Source of the DNA: Chrysopilus asiliformis
Taxonomy: Eukaryota; Arthropoda; Insecta; Diptera; Rhagionidae
Length of the DNA stretch: 64,000 nucleotides
Reading direction: 5' to 3'
NCBI GenBank assembly: GCA_964034945.1
Contig: OZ035960.1
Span: 104,306,933-104,370,932, forward strand
How positions within the stretch are numbered: position 1 is the stretch's first letter; each line of letters starts with the position of its first letter. The position numbers and the translations under genes are program-made. Positions 55,540 through 64,000 of this stretch are shown piece by piece. The notes beneath the pieces were generated by a model, which was not told the origin of the DNA, did no database searches, and saw only the letters and a list, made by a program, of their open reading frames with translations.

Positions 55540-56754
55540 CTTATGGCAAAATTATTACCTCGATCTGAATTTTTCTTACATATTTTATTTCGAATAGATG
55601 CGTTGCTAACGGTGATCTTACCCTACACTTTTAATACCTGTCTCGGTAATTTTAAACCTTATGAATAAATAACTTGGGAAATATATTAATCCTTGCCATT
55701 CAGAATGAAGAAGAAACTGTCATCGCACAAAAGATAAATTTATTCGGCTTCAAGCCAGCCCTTCCTCCCTACCTTCCCAATAAGCATTCGTACTGGCAAT
55801 TAAACGATGATTAAATAGACGCTAGTATTTAGCTTTTAAATGGAAATAACTTTATTACTTGCGGGTGTCTTCTTCTCTACATGTAAATATAAATTGATGT
55901 GAATATGTGACAGACAGAGGCAGAGCGGAAGGAGGGATTTAAGAGGATTCATCTTTTGCTAATTAAATTTTGCCTTAAGTAGCCCCATCGATGTCATATA
56001 TTAATCATACAAATCATTTATCGTTTTTGATAGGCACCCTTAATACTTACAAATTATACTACAACCGTCAGTTATTCATTTATACGGAGTATCATTTTTC
56101 CATTCGGTTAAGGAATAATTCCAAGAAATAGATACCAAATTAATTGACTTTGTGATAATGCCGACCAGAGGGATAGAGAGGGGGAAAACAGTTTCTGGTT
56201 AAGGCTTCGTAAATAAAACTGCACCATATGTTCCATAGCCGTAAATTAGAAGTTTATTGGTAATTAAGTTCATCCAATTCTGTACTAATACTAAAATTCT
56301 AATGCTTCTATTTACCAATCCATTCACTCTCATACTATCGAAATTTTGGTGAACATTTCGGGAATAAGTGTCTGGTTTGATTTTGAATTTATTTGTATCA
56401 GATGGTTAAACAACAACCCTTGGATAGTATTATTTGCTATTGGATGGACCAGACACAATTTAGTGTGCTTTGATTTTATACCAAATCTTGCTCTTAATCG
56501 GTATTCAGATGTCACTGAACTATTCGTATAGAACATTATTAGGAAAATTTGCAAAATGCATTTATATTTGTCTAATTTATAACGAATTATAACGAAGAAC
56601 AGCTGGTAACATTGGAAGGATTCTAGAAATTTGAGCAAAAACTTCATCTTATTTGACATGCGGATGACCGAAATTAATTAGTTATAAAAACGTCTAACAA
56701 AATTTGAATTTGATTAATTGCGTATGATTGATACGCTAGGCTTGCTTTGTAATT
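55540..56754. other. Single-copy DNA, no gene recognised
   Basis: Frames up to 109 codons, none recognised. Confidence 0.35.
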
Positions 56755-57812
56755 TTTATGCTCTATATGACATATCATGTAGGAGTATATTCGATTTAGT
56801 TTATTGTTTTTAACGCATCGAAACCAATCATCGGACACAAAAATGAACTAGACCAGGGTGTTAGGAATGACAAAAGATTTTGATTTCCGCATGTCTGTCT
56901 GTCTGTCCGTCCTTCTATCTGTCTGTCTGTCTGTCTGTCTGTAAGTCCGTCCGTCCGTGAACACCATAACTTTCGAAAGGAATGAGGTAGATTTGAAATT
57001 TTCTATAGTTACGTTTCTCTTAAATGGCTAGGCCAAGTTCTTGATGGTACAATATGCGACAATTACACTCCCCCCCCCCCCACACTCTTTCAAACAAATA
57101 AGTTTTTGCAATTTTCTCGAAAACGGTGAGTCATATAGAAATATTTATTAAGGTAAAATGTGTTTAGAATATGATTTTACATAACTTGTCCGTATATCAA
57201 AATCCAATTGGACCACTGCTTCCCCCCGCCCCCTCCCACTCCATACAAATGAAAAACGTTTTCTCGAAAACTGTGCATCGTATCGAAAAATTTGTAAAGA
57301 TGAAATGTATTTAGAAAACAATTTTACATAACTTATCTATACATCAAAATCCAGTTGGACCACTCCTTCTCCCCTGTCCCATAAATATTGCATACTTTTT
57401 TTTATTTTCTCGAAAACGGTGAGTCGTATTGAAAAATTTATAAAGGTAAAATCTGTTTAGAATATGATTTTACATAACCGTTCTATACATCAAAATGTTA
57501 TCAGACCACTGATTTCCTCCTCTCCTATACAAATAAATTTTTCAAAATAAACATTTTGTCCGCCATCTCGAGTTAATTCGAGTGTGTATGCTTTTACGAG
57601 TATATCCGGCACCTGCAACATTTACTGCGACATTTCAGATTTCAAACTCATAGGACTCGATACCTCTGTATGCAATCAATCCGACCAACTTTGTCGTCGT
57701 AAAAAGTAGAATCAAATTTAACTTTTGTCGGCCAGCTCGCCGACAAGATTTCATGGTTGATTCATCATATAGTGTTTGACGATTGGCCCCTGGCAATTGT
57801 AGCTTTGCTTAT
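56755..57812 (+). mobile_element. Family A copy A10, nearly complete, interrupted by N2
   Basis: From TATGCTCTATATGACATATC through GAAACCAATCATCGGACACA, the GTCTGTCTG tract (56890-56960), AACACCATAACTTTCGAAAG and three monomers to ACATTTTGTCCGCCAT; N2 follows, then TCATCATATAGTGTTTGACG, GGCAATTGTAGCTTTGCTTA. The best copy for the family layout. Confidence 0.8.
57567..57761 (+). mobile_element. Family N copy N2 inside A10
   Basis: 195 bp matching N1 with few differences, located between the CATTTTGTC and TCATCATATAG sections of A10. Confidence 0.65.
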
Positions 57813-57920
57813 GTTTAATATTAATACTAGAACTACCAGCATTTTGTGAATACCTCTTTCTACCAAAACCAGTAAAATTGACAAACATTTTGAAAATACC
57901 TTAACTCGCGAACTGCTTAA

Positions 57921-58168
57921 CACGTTGGCTACCAGCCAAAAAAACGCTTACTCCGCTAGTATACACTGGGAAAAAACGCAAAAACTTTGTGAGTCACCAG
58001 TGAACACAAGATCAATACAGACAAAAACGAACGAATCGAATAAAATATAACGGACAAAAAAAACCCCTTTGTACCGCACGAGCGACTGCACTCAACCATG
58101 GAACTTGAGAAACTGACGGTAATGACAATGGTGTGTGTACACCGGTAACTCACATGGTAGCCAACGTG
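57921..58168. mobile_element. MITE M, 248 bp, TTAA target (first copy)
   Basis: CACGTTGGCTACCA and its inverse at the ends, TTAA on both sides (57917-57920, 58169-58172). TTAA targets suggest piggyBac or Kolobok; the CAC start is not the usual CCC. A 65-codon minus-strand frame lies inside, unrecognised. Confidence 0.75.
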
Positions 58169-58875
58169 TTAAACGATTTTGATGCGCTTATTTCGCATAG
58201 CTAGCTTGAGTATAATAAATACCATTTTTGGAAAAAAATTCGAAACCTACGCATTTTTAGAAAAAAAAATGAATATGATAAAATTTAAAGGATATAAATT
58301 TTTCTACATTTTTGCTTGAACTATTTTAGTTATAGTCCCAATTCCCCATTATAAAATAGTTAGTTTTACTATTTTTTCTCTTCGTGTAACGTCACTGGTG
58401 ACATAAATGTTGCTTGGTTGTTCTTCGGGACTCTTAAAAACTAGGACGTCTTCACTGATTCAGTTTTGTCACTACTTGAAATAATAAACAAATATTGAAA
58501 TTAGGTTTTTAGACCAACCTATAATAGAAAATTCATTCTATTTTTTAAATTTTATCAATTAAAAACATCGACTCTTTCAACAAATATCTGTTTTAAATCG
58601 TATCTCTAAAAATGCAACTTCTGCGCATTTTAAGAAGCATGTAAAGTTTAAAGACCTTAAACCTAATTTAATTTTATTTTTGTCGGCCAGCTCGCCGACA
58701 AGATTTCATGGTTGATTCATCATATAGTGTTTGACGATTGGCCCCTGGCAATTGTAGCTTTGCTTATGTTTAATATTAATACTAGAACTACCAGCATTTT
58801 GTGAATACCTCTTTCTACCAAAACCAGTAAAATTGACAAACATTTTGAAAATACCTTAACTCGCGAACTGCTTAA

Positions 58876-59123
58876 CACGTTGGCTACCAGCCAAAAAAAC
58901 GCTTACTCCGCTAGTATACACTGGGAAAAAACGCAAAAACTTTGTGAGTCACCAGTGAACACAAGATCAATACAGACAAAAACGAACGAATCGAATAAAA
59001 TATAACGGACAAAAAAAACCCCTTTGTACCGCACGAGCGACTGCACTCAACCATGGAACTTGAGAAACTGACGGTAATGACAATGGTGTGTGTACACCGG
59101 TAACTCACATGGTAGCCAACGTG
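58876..59123. mobile_element. MITE M, second tandem copy
   Basis: Copy of the element at 57921, carried by the 955-bp duplication, not by a new insertion. Confidence 0.8.
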
Positions 59124-59830
59124 TTAAACGATTTTGATGCGCTTATTTCGCATAGCTAGCTTGAGTATAATAAATACCATTTTTGGAAAAAAATTCGAAA
59201 CCTACGCATTTTTAGAAAAAAAAATGAATATGATAAAATTTAAAGGATATAAATTTTTCTACATTTTTGCTTGAACTATTTTAGTTATAGTCCCAATTCC
59301 CCATTATAAAATAGTTAGTTTTACTATTTTTTCTCTTCGTGTAACGTCACTGGTGACATAAATGTTGCTTGGTTGTTCTTCGGGACTCTTAAAAACTAGG
59401 ACGTCTTCACTGATTCAGTTTTGTCACTACTTGAAATAATAAACAAATATTGAAATTAGGTTTTTAGACCAACCTATAATAGAAAATTCATTCTATTTTT
59501 TAAATTTTATCAATTAAAAACATCGACTCTTTCAACAAATATCTGTTTTAAATCGTATCTCTAAAAATGCAACTTCTGCGCATTTTAAGAAGCATGTAAA
59601 GTTTAAAGACCTTAAACCTAATTTAATTTTATTTTTGTCGGCCAGCTCGCCGACAAGATTTCATGGTTGATTCATCATATAGTGTTTGACGATTGGCCCC
59701 TGGCAATTGTAGCTTTGCTTATGTTTAATATTAATACTAGAACTACCAGCATTTTGTGAATACCTCTTTCTACCAAAACCAGTAAAATTGACAAACATTT
59801 TGAAAATACCTTAACTCGCGAACTGCTTAA

Positions 59831-60264
59831 CACGTTGGCTACCAGCCAAAAAAACGCTTACTCCGCTAGTATACACTGGGAAAAAACGCAAAAACTTTGT
59901 GAGTCACCAGTGAACACAAGATCAATACAGACAAAAACGAACGAATCGAATAAAATATAACGGACAAAAAAAACCCCTTTGTACCGCACGAGCGACTGCA
60001 CTCAACCATGGAACTTGAGAAACTGACGGTAATGACAATGGTGTGTGTACACCGGTATACACTGGGAAAAAACGCAAAAACTTTGTGAGTCACCAGTGAA
60101 CACAAGATCAATACAGACAAAAACGAACGAATCGAATAAAATATAACGGACAAAAAAAACCCCTTTGTACCGCACGAGCGACTGCACTCAACCATGGAAC
60201 TTGAGAAACTGACGGTAATGACAATGGTGTGTGTACACCGGTAACTCACATGGTAGCCAACGTG
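59831..60264. mobile_element. MITE M, third copy with 186-bp internal duplication
   Basis: 434 bp = 248 + 186. The duplication joins CACCGG to TATACACTGGG and keeps the 65-codon frame open (186 = 62 codons), making a 127-codon frame by chance. Confidence 0.85.
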
Positions 60265-60776
60265 TTAAACGATTTTGATGCGCTTATTTCGCATAGCTAG
60301 CTTGAGTATAATAAATACCATTTTTGGAAAAAAATTCGAAACCTACGCATTTTTAGAAAAAAAAATGAATATGATAAAATTTAAAGGATATAAATTTTTC
60401 TACATTTTTGCTTGAACTATTTTAGTTATAGTCCCAATTCCCCATTATAAAATAGTTAGTTTTACTATTTTTTCTCTTCGTGTAACGTCACTGGTGACAT
60501 AAATGTTGCTTGGTTGTTCTTCGGGACTCTTAAAAACTAGGACGTCTTCACTGATTCAGTTTTGTCACTACTTGAAATAATAAACAAATATTGAAATTAG
60601 GTTTTTAGACCAACCTATAATAGAAAATTCATTCTATTTTTTAAATTTTATCAATTAAAAACATCGACTCTTTCAACAAATATCTGTTTTAAATCGTATC
60701 TCTAAAAATGCAACTTCTGCGCATTTTAAGAAGCATGTAAAGTTTAAAGACCTTAAACCTAATTTAATTTTATTTT

Positions 60777-61189
60777 TAGAAATAGAAAAGTTAATAAAAA
60801 TACCGTATGTGATGTGTTTTTAAAATTCAAACTTTAAAGGTCAGTTTTTGTGTGTAAAACATAAAAATTCAGCTACGAATAAAAATTAATTTTAAAAATT
60901 TGATTTTTATATGCGGAAAAGTTATGCAAAACAGAATAAAAATACCTCCTGTACCTATAACAGAAAAAATACCCCTACCTTTACAAAAAAAAAACTTGTC
61001 ACAAAATTAACCCTTTTCGAGAAAATCGTAAAGCCTTTTTTTAATAATTTAGTATTTGACGAATCTGCGGAACACGAAAACACGACTCGTGTTGCGCACA
61101 TTCGTCAAATACACGTCTGAAACCTTCCTTTTCGTTATCTATTACATTCTGGGGTAATTCGGTTTACTTTTCGAAAGGCAATTCATAAG
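60777..61189. other. AT-rich interval with a foldback
   Basis: GTATTTGACGAATCTGCGGA, ACACGA pairs with TCGTGT, TGCGCACATTCGTCAAATAC at 61052-61112: 26-bp arms, two or three mismatches. Confidence 0.6.
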
Positions 61190-61626
61190 TAGAGTGACAA
61201 TACGTCCCGGATTCGCTTGGACAGTTCTGGATTTAGGCACGTTATACCGGAATCTAAATTTATGTCCGAAATTCGATTTAGTCTTGAAACCGAAAATTTT
61301 CGTCTGCGGCGGAATTTTTTCATGAGTTTCTATCTTTATCGTTTTTTTTTTTTTTTTTTTTTTAATTACCTGTGGCGCATTTAATATTTTTAATTGTGAC
61401 GTATATTTCTGCCCCAAAACTTCCCTGCGGCGTGACTTCTCTGTTCTAATGGAACAAAAATGCCACAAAAAGTGATAGAAAAATTCACTTCTAGTGGAAA
61501 AGCGCCGCTTTAAATTGCTTCGAACTTCTCGATTAATTTCGATGCATTTAAAAGTTCCCTTTCCTCACCCCGCCCCCTCACCTATGATCTGTCCCGGATT
61601 CGAACTAAAAAAATATGATCATCTTA
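61190..61626. mobile_element. hAT-like MITE C3, 437 bp
   Basis: Ends TAGAGTGACAATACGTCCCG and AAATATGATCATCTTA (decayed). Flanking TTCATAAG (61182-61189) and CTCATAAG (61627-61634) match at 7 of 8. TTCTGGATTTAGGCACGTTA and CTGTCCCGGATTCGAACTAA align with C1 and C2. Contains TGCGGCGGAATTTTTTCATG, the internal word of the family. Confidence 0.8.
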
Positions 61627-61634
61627 CTCATAAG

Positions 61635-62349
61635 GCAATTGAGCTGAAGAATTGAAAGTTGATATCACTAAAAACATTAAAAATTATTTCTTTCTGTGTA
61701 TATGTTCGGCCTTGTCTCGGAAACCACTCAACCGATTTCGATGTGGTTTTTTGCTAAACCAAGCTTTGTTATTTCAGAAAATTATAGACAAGGGTTGGAT
61801 CGCGAATTCGCCAGGAGCGCCGTTTTATTTTATTAAATAAAAATTACATTGGCACAGCTTTAAAAAACTCTAATTACAATATCTACCGGAATTTTCCCAT
61901 CAAGCCACGTTAAATATTTTACGCGATTACCTTTTTTTATGACTGATTTTTTTCTGAGTTAAACAATCAATCAGAAATTCATCACTTGAGGTATAAAAAT
62001 TTGAAGCACAACTTTGAATTTGACATTGGACGATTTTTCTAAAATTTACAAACTCTTATCGTCGTATATTTGCAAATTCGTAGTAAACAGAATAAACAAA
62101 ATTCAAACATTTATTAAAATCTCCCAGTACGAAATCGAAAATTTAGGCTAGCGCATTTGATAACCTTAATTTAGTGCAATAATCTTTTAAAAGTGACCCC
62201 TTACCAATTTTAACCAGAAAAAACACAATCGTCCAAATTTTGCAAATAATAATTTTGCCCCAACCTTACGAATATATAAACATTTTAATAGAATATATTT
62301 ACCCATTGATAACGACTTTTAAATAACCAAGAATTTGATGAAAATTTAA
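61635..62349. other. Upstream region of LRR-2
   Basis: AT-rich. At 61695-61775 CCTTGTCTCGGAAACCACTC, AACCGATTTCGATGTGGTTT resembles the opening of a Helitron-like O/H unit. No other repeat recognised. Confidence 0.4.
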
Positions 62350-62357
62350 TCAGAATT

Positions 62358-62391
62358 TTAGTTTTTCGGGGCACTTCAAATCGAATAGACG
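62358..62391 (+). promoter_or_regulatory. Inr + DPE core promoter of LRR-2
   Basis: TTAGTT at 62358-62363 is an initiator with one mismatch to TCAKTY and predicted start A at 62360. AGACG at 62387-62391 is exactly +28 to +32, as upstream of LRR-1, and both read AGACGT. The 5'UTR would be 79 nt. No TATA box was seen at -30. Confidence 0.65.
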
Positions 62392-62438
62392 TATCGGAAG
62401 ACATCTAATCAGCAAATTTTGAATATTAATCGTAGAAA

Positions 62439-63719
62439 ATGTCAAAAAAGACGAAATTTTTGTATCTGTTGATTTTATTAAAAATCGTCTTCATCACGTG
62501 TGACACAATTCAAGTTCAGGTGGAGAGTTTTTGTGAACAAAAAGATGATCAGCACACCTGCACGATTCCAAGTACGAGACCACAGGAAATTGAATTTGAA
62601 ACTACCAACACTTACGATTCGAAATTCGTCAAATTTACACTATCGAATTTTGAGGCAGTGCCAAAGAAAGTGTTTGATGTTTTTCCCGGTGCAAATCACC
62701 TGTACATAAATGAGTGCAATTTACGAAGTATAAATCGTTGGAGTTTCATTAGTACTGTACAAACCGATGTTTCCGTGTTGAATTTGGACACCAACAAAAT
62801 TATGCGGATCCCGAGGGAAACATTCATGGATTTACCATTCCTGAAACAGTTATCAATAAGTGATAATCAAATTACTACCATCGACACGGATGCCTTCAAA
62901 GGGTTAAATCGTTTGTATTCATTATTCTTGCGGAAGAATCTGATCGAACGGATCGATAGAGGAGTTTTCGATCAATTGCCGAAGTTAAAAATGATCACAT
63001 TGACTAACAATCGAATTAAATACATTGACCCGGAGGCATTTCCATCGCATCTTAGCATTCTCGCATTGAATTTCAATGAATTTGAAGACGCTAATCTAAA
63101 ATCTGTAGATAACTTGGACATTTCTTGGGGTAAAGTAAGACGTTGTCAGGTCAAAAAGGTCCAAACGTTGACCGCATCAAATAATCACCTTCATGAAATA
63201 ATCATCGAGGATAAAAGTGATGTCAGAGCATTGCAATTGGAGAATAATTCCCTAACTGATGTTTCATTTATCAAAGATTTTACCCAACTATCAGAATTGT
63301 CAATTTCTTCAAATCCAATCCGAACCCTGCCGAAGGATTTATTCCGAAGGACAACAAAACTCATGGTCCTCAGCATGTCATCAATTGGACTAACCGATGT
63401 GCCTCGAAATATCTTCCGACATCTTCCAAATATGTCCGTTCTGTATTTGTCCAAAAACAATCTAACGACCTTCAATATAAACCGATTGGCACGCATGAAG
63501 AATCTCATCAAATTATCCATAAGCGAAAACAAATTGACAACATTCAACTATCAACAATTGTTGACTATTCTACCAAATTTGGTCCACATCGAAATGCACG
63601 GAAACGCGTTTGATCAAACAATCTACAACGAAATGATTGATTATTTTGTGTCAAACTGTGTTCAGGTTCTGTTATCACCAATGATTCTTGGAAAACCAGC
63701 GAATGTTATAACTTGTTGA
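62439..63719 (+). CDS. Secreted leucine-rich repeat protein, intronless (LRR-2)
   Basis: 426 residues, single exon. Signal peptide at residues 1-21 (hydrophobic FLYLLILLKIVFITC). C32 and C41 fall at the same residue numbers as in LRR-1. LRRs run from about residue 50 to 395 (e.g. VLNLDTNKIMRIP, QLSISDNQITTID, MITLTNNRIKYID, VLYLSKNNLTTFN), with mid-array Cys236 (VRRC) followed by LTASNNHL, like LRR-1's NASSNKL. The C-terminus has Cys407 and Cys426, the last residue, and no membrane helix. The two proteins are collinear along their whole length (FxAVPKKVFDVFPG against FITIPKNLFNLFPD; NEMIDYFVSNC against EAMIEFLESHC), so they are paralogs. They lie on the same strand with about 25 kb between them. 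Role unknown; an LRIM-like extracellular binding role is inference. Confidence 0.92.
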   Translation: MSKKTKFLYLLILLKIVFITCDTIQVQVESFCEQKDDQHTCTIPSTRPQEIEFETTNTYDSKFVKFTLSNFEAVPKKVFDVFPGANHLYINECNLRSINRWSFISTVQTDVSVLNLDTNKIMRIPRETFMDLPFLKQLSISDNQITTIDTDAFKGLNRLYSLFLRKNLIERIDRGVFDQLPKLKMITLTNNRIKYIDPEAFPSHLSILALNFNEFEDANLKSVDNLDISWGKVRRCQVKKVQTLTASNNHLHEIIIEDKSDVRALQLENNSLTDVSFIKDFTQLSELSISSNPIRTLPKDLFRRTTKLMVLSMSSIGLTDVPRNIFRHLPNMSVLYLSKNNLTTFNINRLARMKNLIKLSISENKLTTFNYQQLLTILPNLVHIEMHGNAFDQTIYNEMIDYFVSNCVQVLLSPMILGKPANVITC

Positions 63720-63740
63720 ATATATTTCGACAACAATTTA

Positions 63741-63746
63741 AATAAA
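63741..63746 (+). terminator. Polyadenylation signal of LRR-2
   Basis: AATAAA 22 nt after the stop codon; a second AATAAA lies at 63788-63793. The first would give a very short 3'UTR, so the second may be the one used. Confidence 0.55.
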
Positions 63747-63837
63747 TATTAATACTAAGCCTTGGTTATCAATGAAACTTTGATAAAAATAAATTATTCA
63801 AAAAAAATTGTTTGTTTTAATTTTTATCAAATCAGAA

Positions 63838-64000
63838 TTAGAAAAGCTAGAATTTTGTCAAGAATGTGCCAAGGGGCAATCACAAAATACCCTAAATGAT
63901 GTAATTTTGACGCCAAAAAAAATATTTTTTAAACGAGTCAAATGCAGTTACCACAAATTTTGTATTCACACCCGAAAATTTTAATTGTGGCCATCTAGGC
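63838..64000 (-). mobile_element. Decayed family A end, cut by the window edge
   Basis: AGAAAAGCTAGAATTTTGTC, AAGGGGCAATCACAAAATAC and CCTAAATGATG follow the order of the A end (AGAAAAGCTACAATTGTC, GGGCCAATCGTCAAATAC, TCTATATGATG). Confidence 0.5.

Larger units (their letters stand above)
57726..60776. repeat. 955-bp tandem repeat, three copies
   Basis: TGTCGGCCAGCTCGCCGACA recurs at 57726, 58681 and 59636, exactly 955 bp apart, and the units look identical as read. The third is 1141 bp because 186 bp (TATACACTGGGAAAAAACGC, 59870 and 60056) is duplicated within it. Each unit holds the end of N2, the end of A10, MITE M, F sequence and an unassigned segment. Confidence 0.95.

Noticed and set aside
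57956..60249. 65-codon frame repeated three times, 127 codons in the last
   Set aside because: It lies on the tandem 955-bp units and inside MITE M; the doubling follows from a 186-bp duplication that happens to be a multiple of three.
1..64000. tRNA genes
   Set aside because: No A-box/B-box pair with a cloverleaf was seen; GGTTCGATG in the A copies is part of the repeat.

Overview
The window is AT-rich, gene-poor eukaryotic DNA, most likely from a dipteran. Two observations support this: the N-terminal exon at 17151-17759 (minus strand) matches what I remember of Drosophila Furin-like protease 1 (start MTSDVVRW, then an Asn-rich region, a membrane anchor and the start of the furin propeptide), and two intronless secreted leucine-rich-repeat (LRR) genes carry Drosophila-type Inr + DPE core promoters. 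No rRNA, tRNA, CRISPR or bacterial feature was seen. Species is not determined; a lower (nematoceran) fly is a guess.

Layout. 1-17150: probably intron of Fur1 (gene on the minus strand, later exons not found and presumably beyond the left edge), filled with nested non-autonomous transposons. 17151-17759: Fur1 first coding exon; 17760-19780: its largely single-copy upstream/5'UTR region. 19780-35900: intergenic, with Helitron-like, piggyBac-like, hAT-like and mariner-like miniature elements and simple repeats. 36000-37325: first LRR gene. 37330-62350: repeat-dense intergenic DNA, including a 3-copy, 955-bp tandem duplication (57726-60776). 62439-63719: second LRR gene, same strand, paralogous to the first.

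The two LRR proteins are collinear: signal peptide, C-x8-C at residues 32 and 41 in both, about a dozen LRRs, a mid-protein Cys, a C-terminal Cys pair, and Cys as the very last residue. Each is preceded by an initiator with AGACG(T) exactly at +28, a TATA-less arrangement giving 5'UTRs of 92 and 79 nt.

The rest is a catalogue of mobile DNA, none of which encodes a recognisable transposase or reverse transcriptase. For many elements I could read terminal inverted repeats and target-site duplications: TA (V, D, E, S, Q, Z), TTAA (G, M), TAA/TTA (R, X), 8 bp (C), and A|T insertion with hairpin ends (Helitron-like I, O). Two insertions are confirmed by an empty site elsewhere in the window. Two abundant families (A, B) carry (CAGA/CGGA)n arrays and share an architecture that resembles, from memory, a common Drosophila intergenic repeat; A also contains tandem ~140-bp monomers. 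Letters used for families are my own labels.
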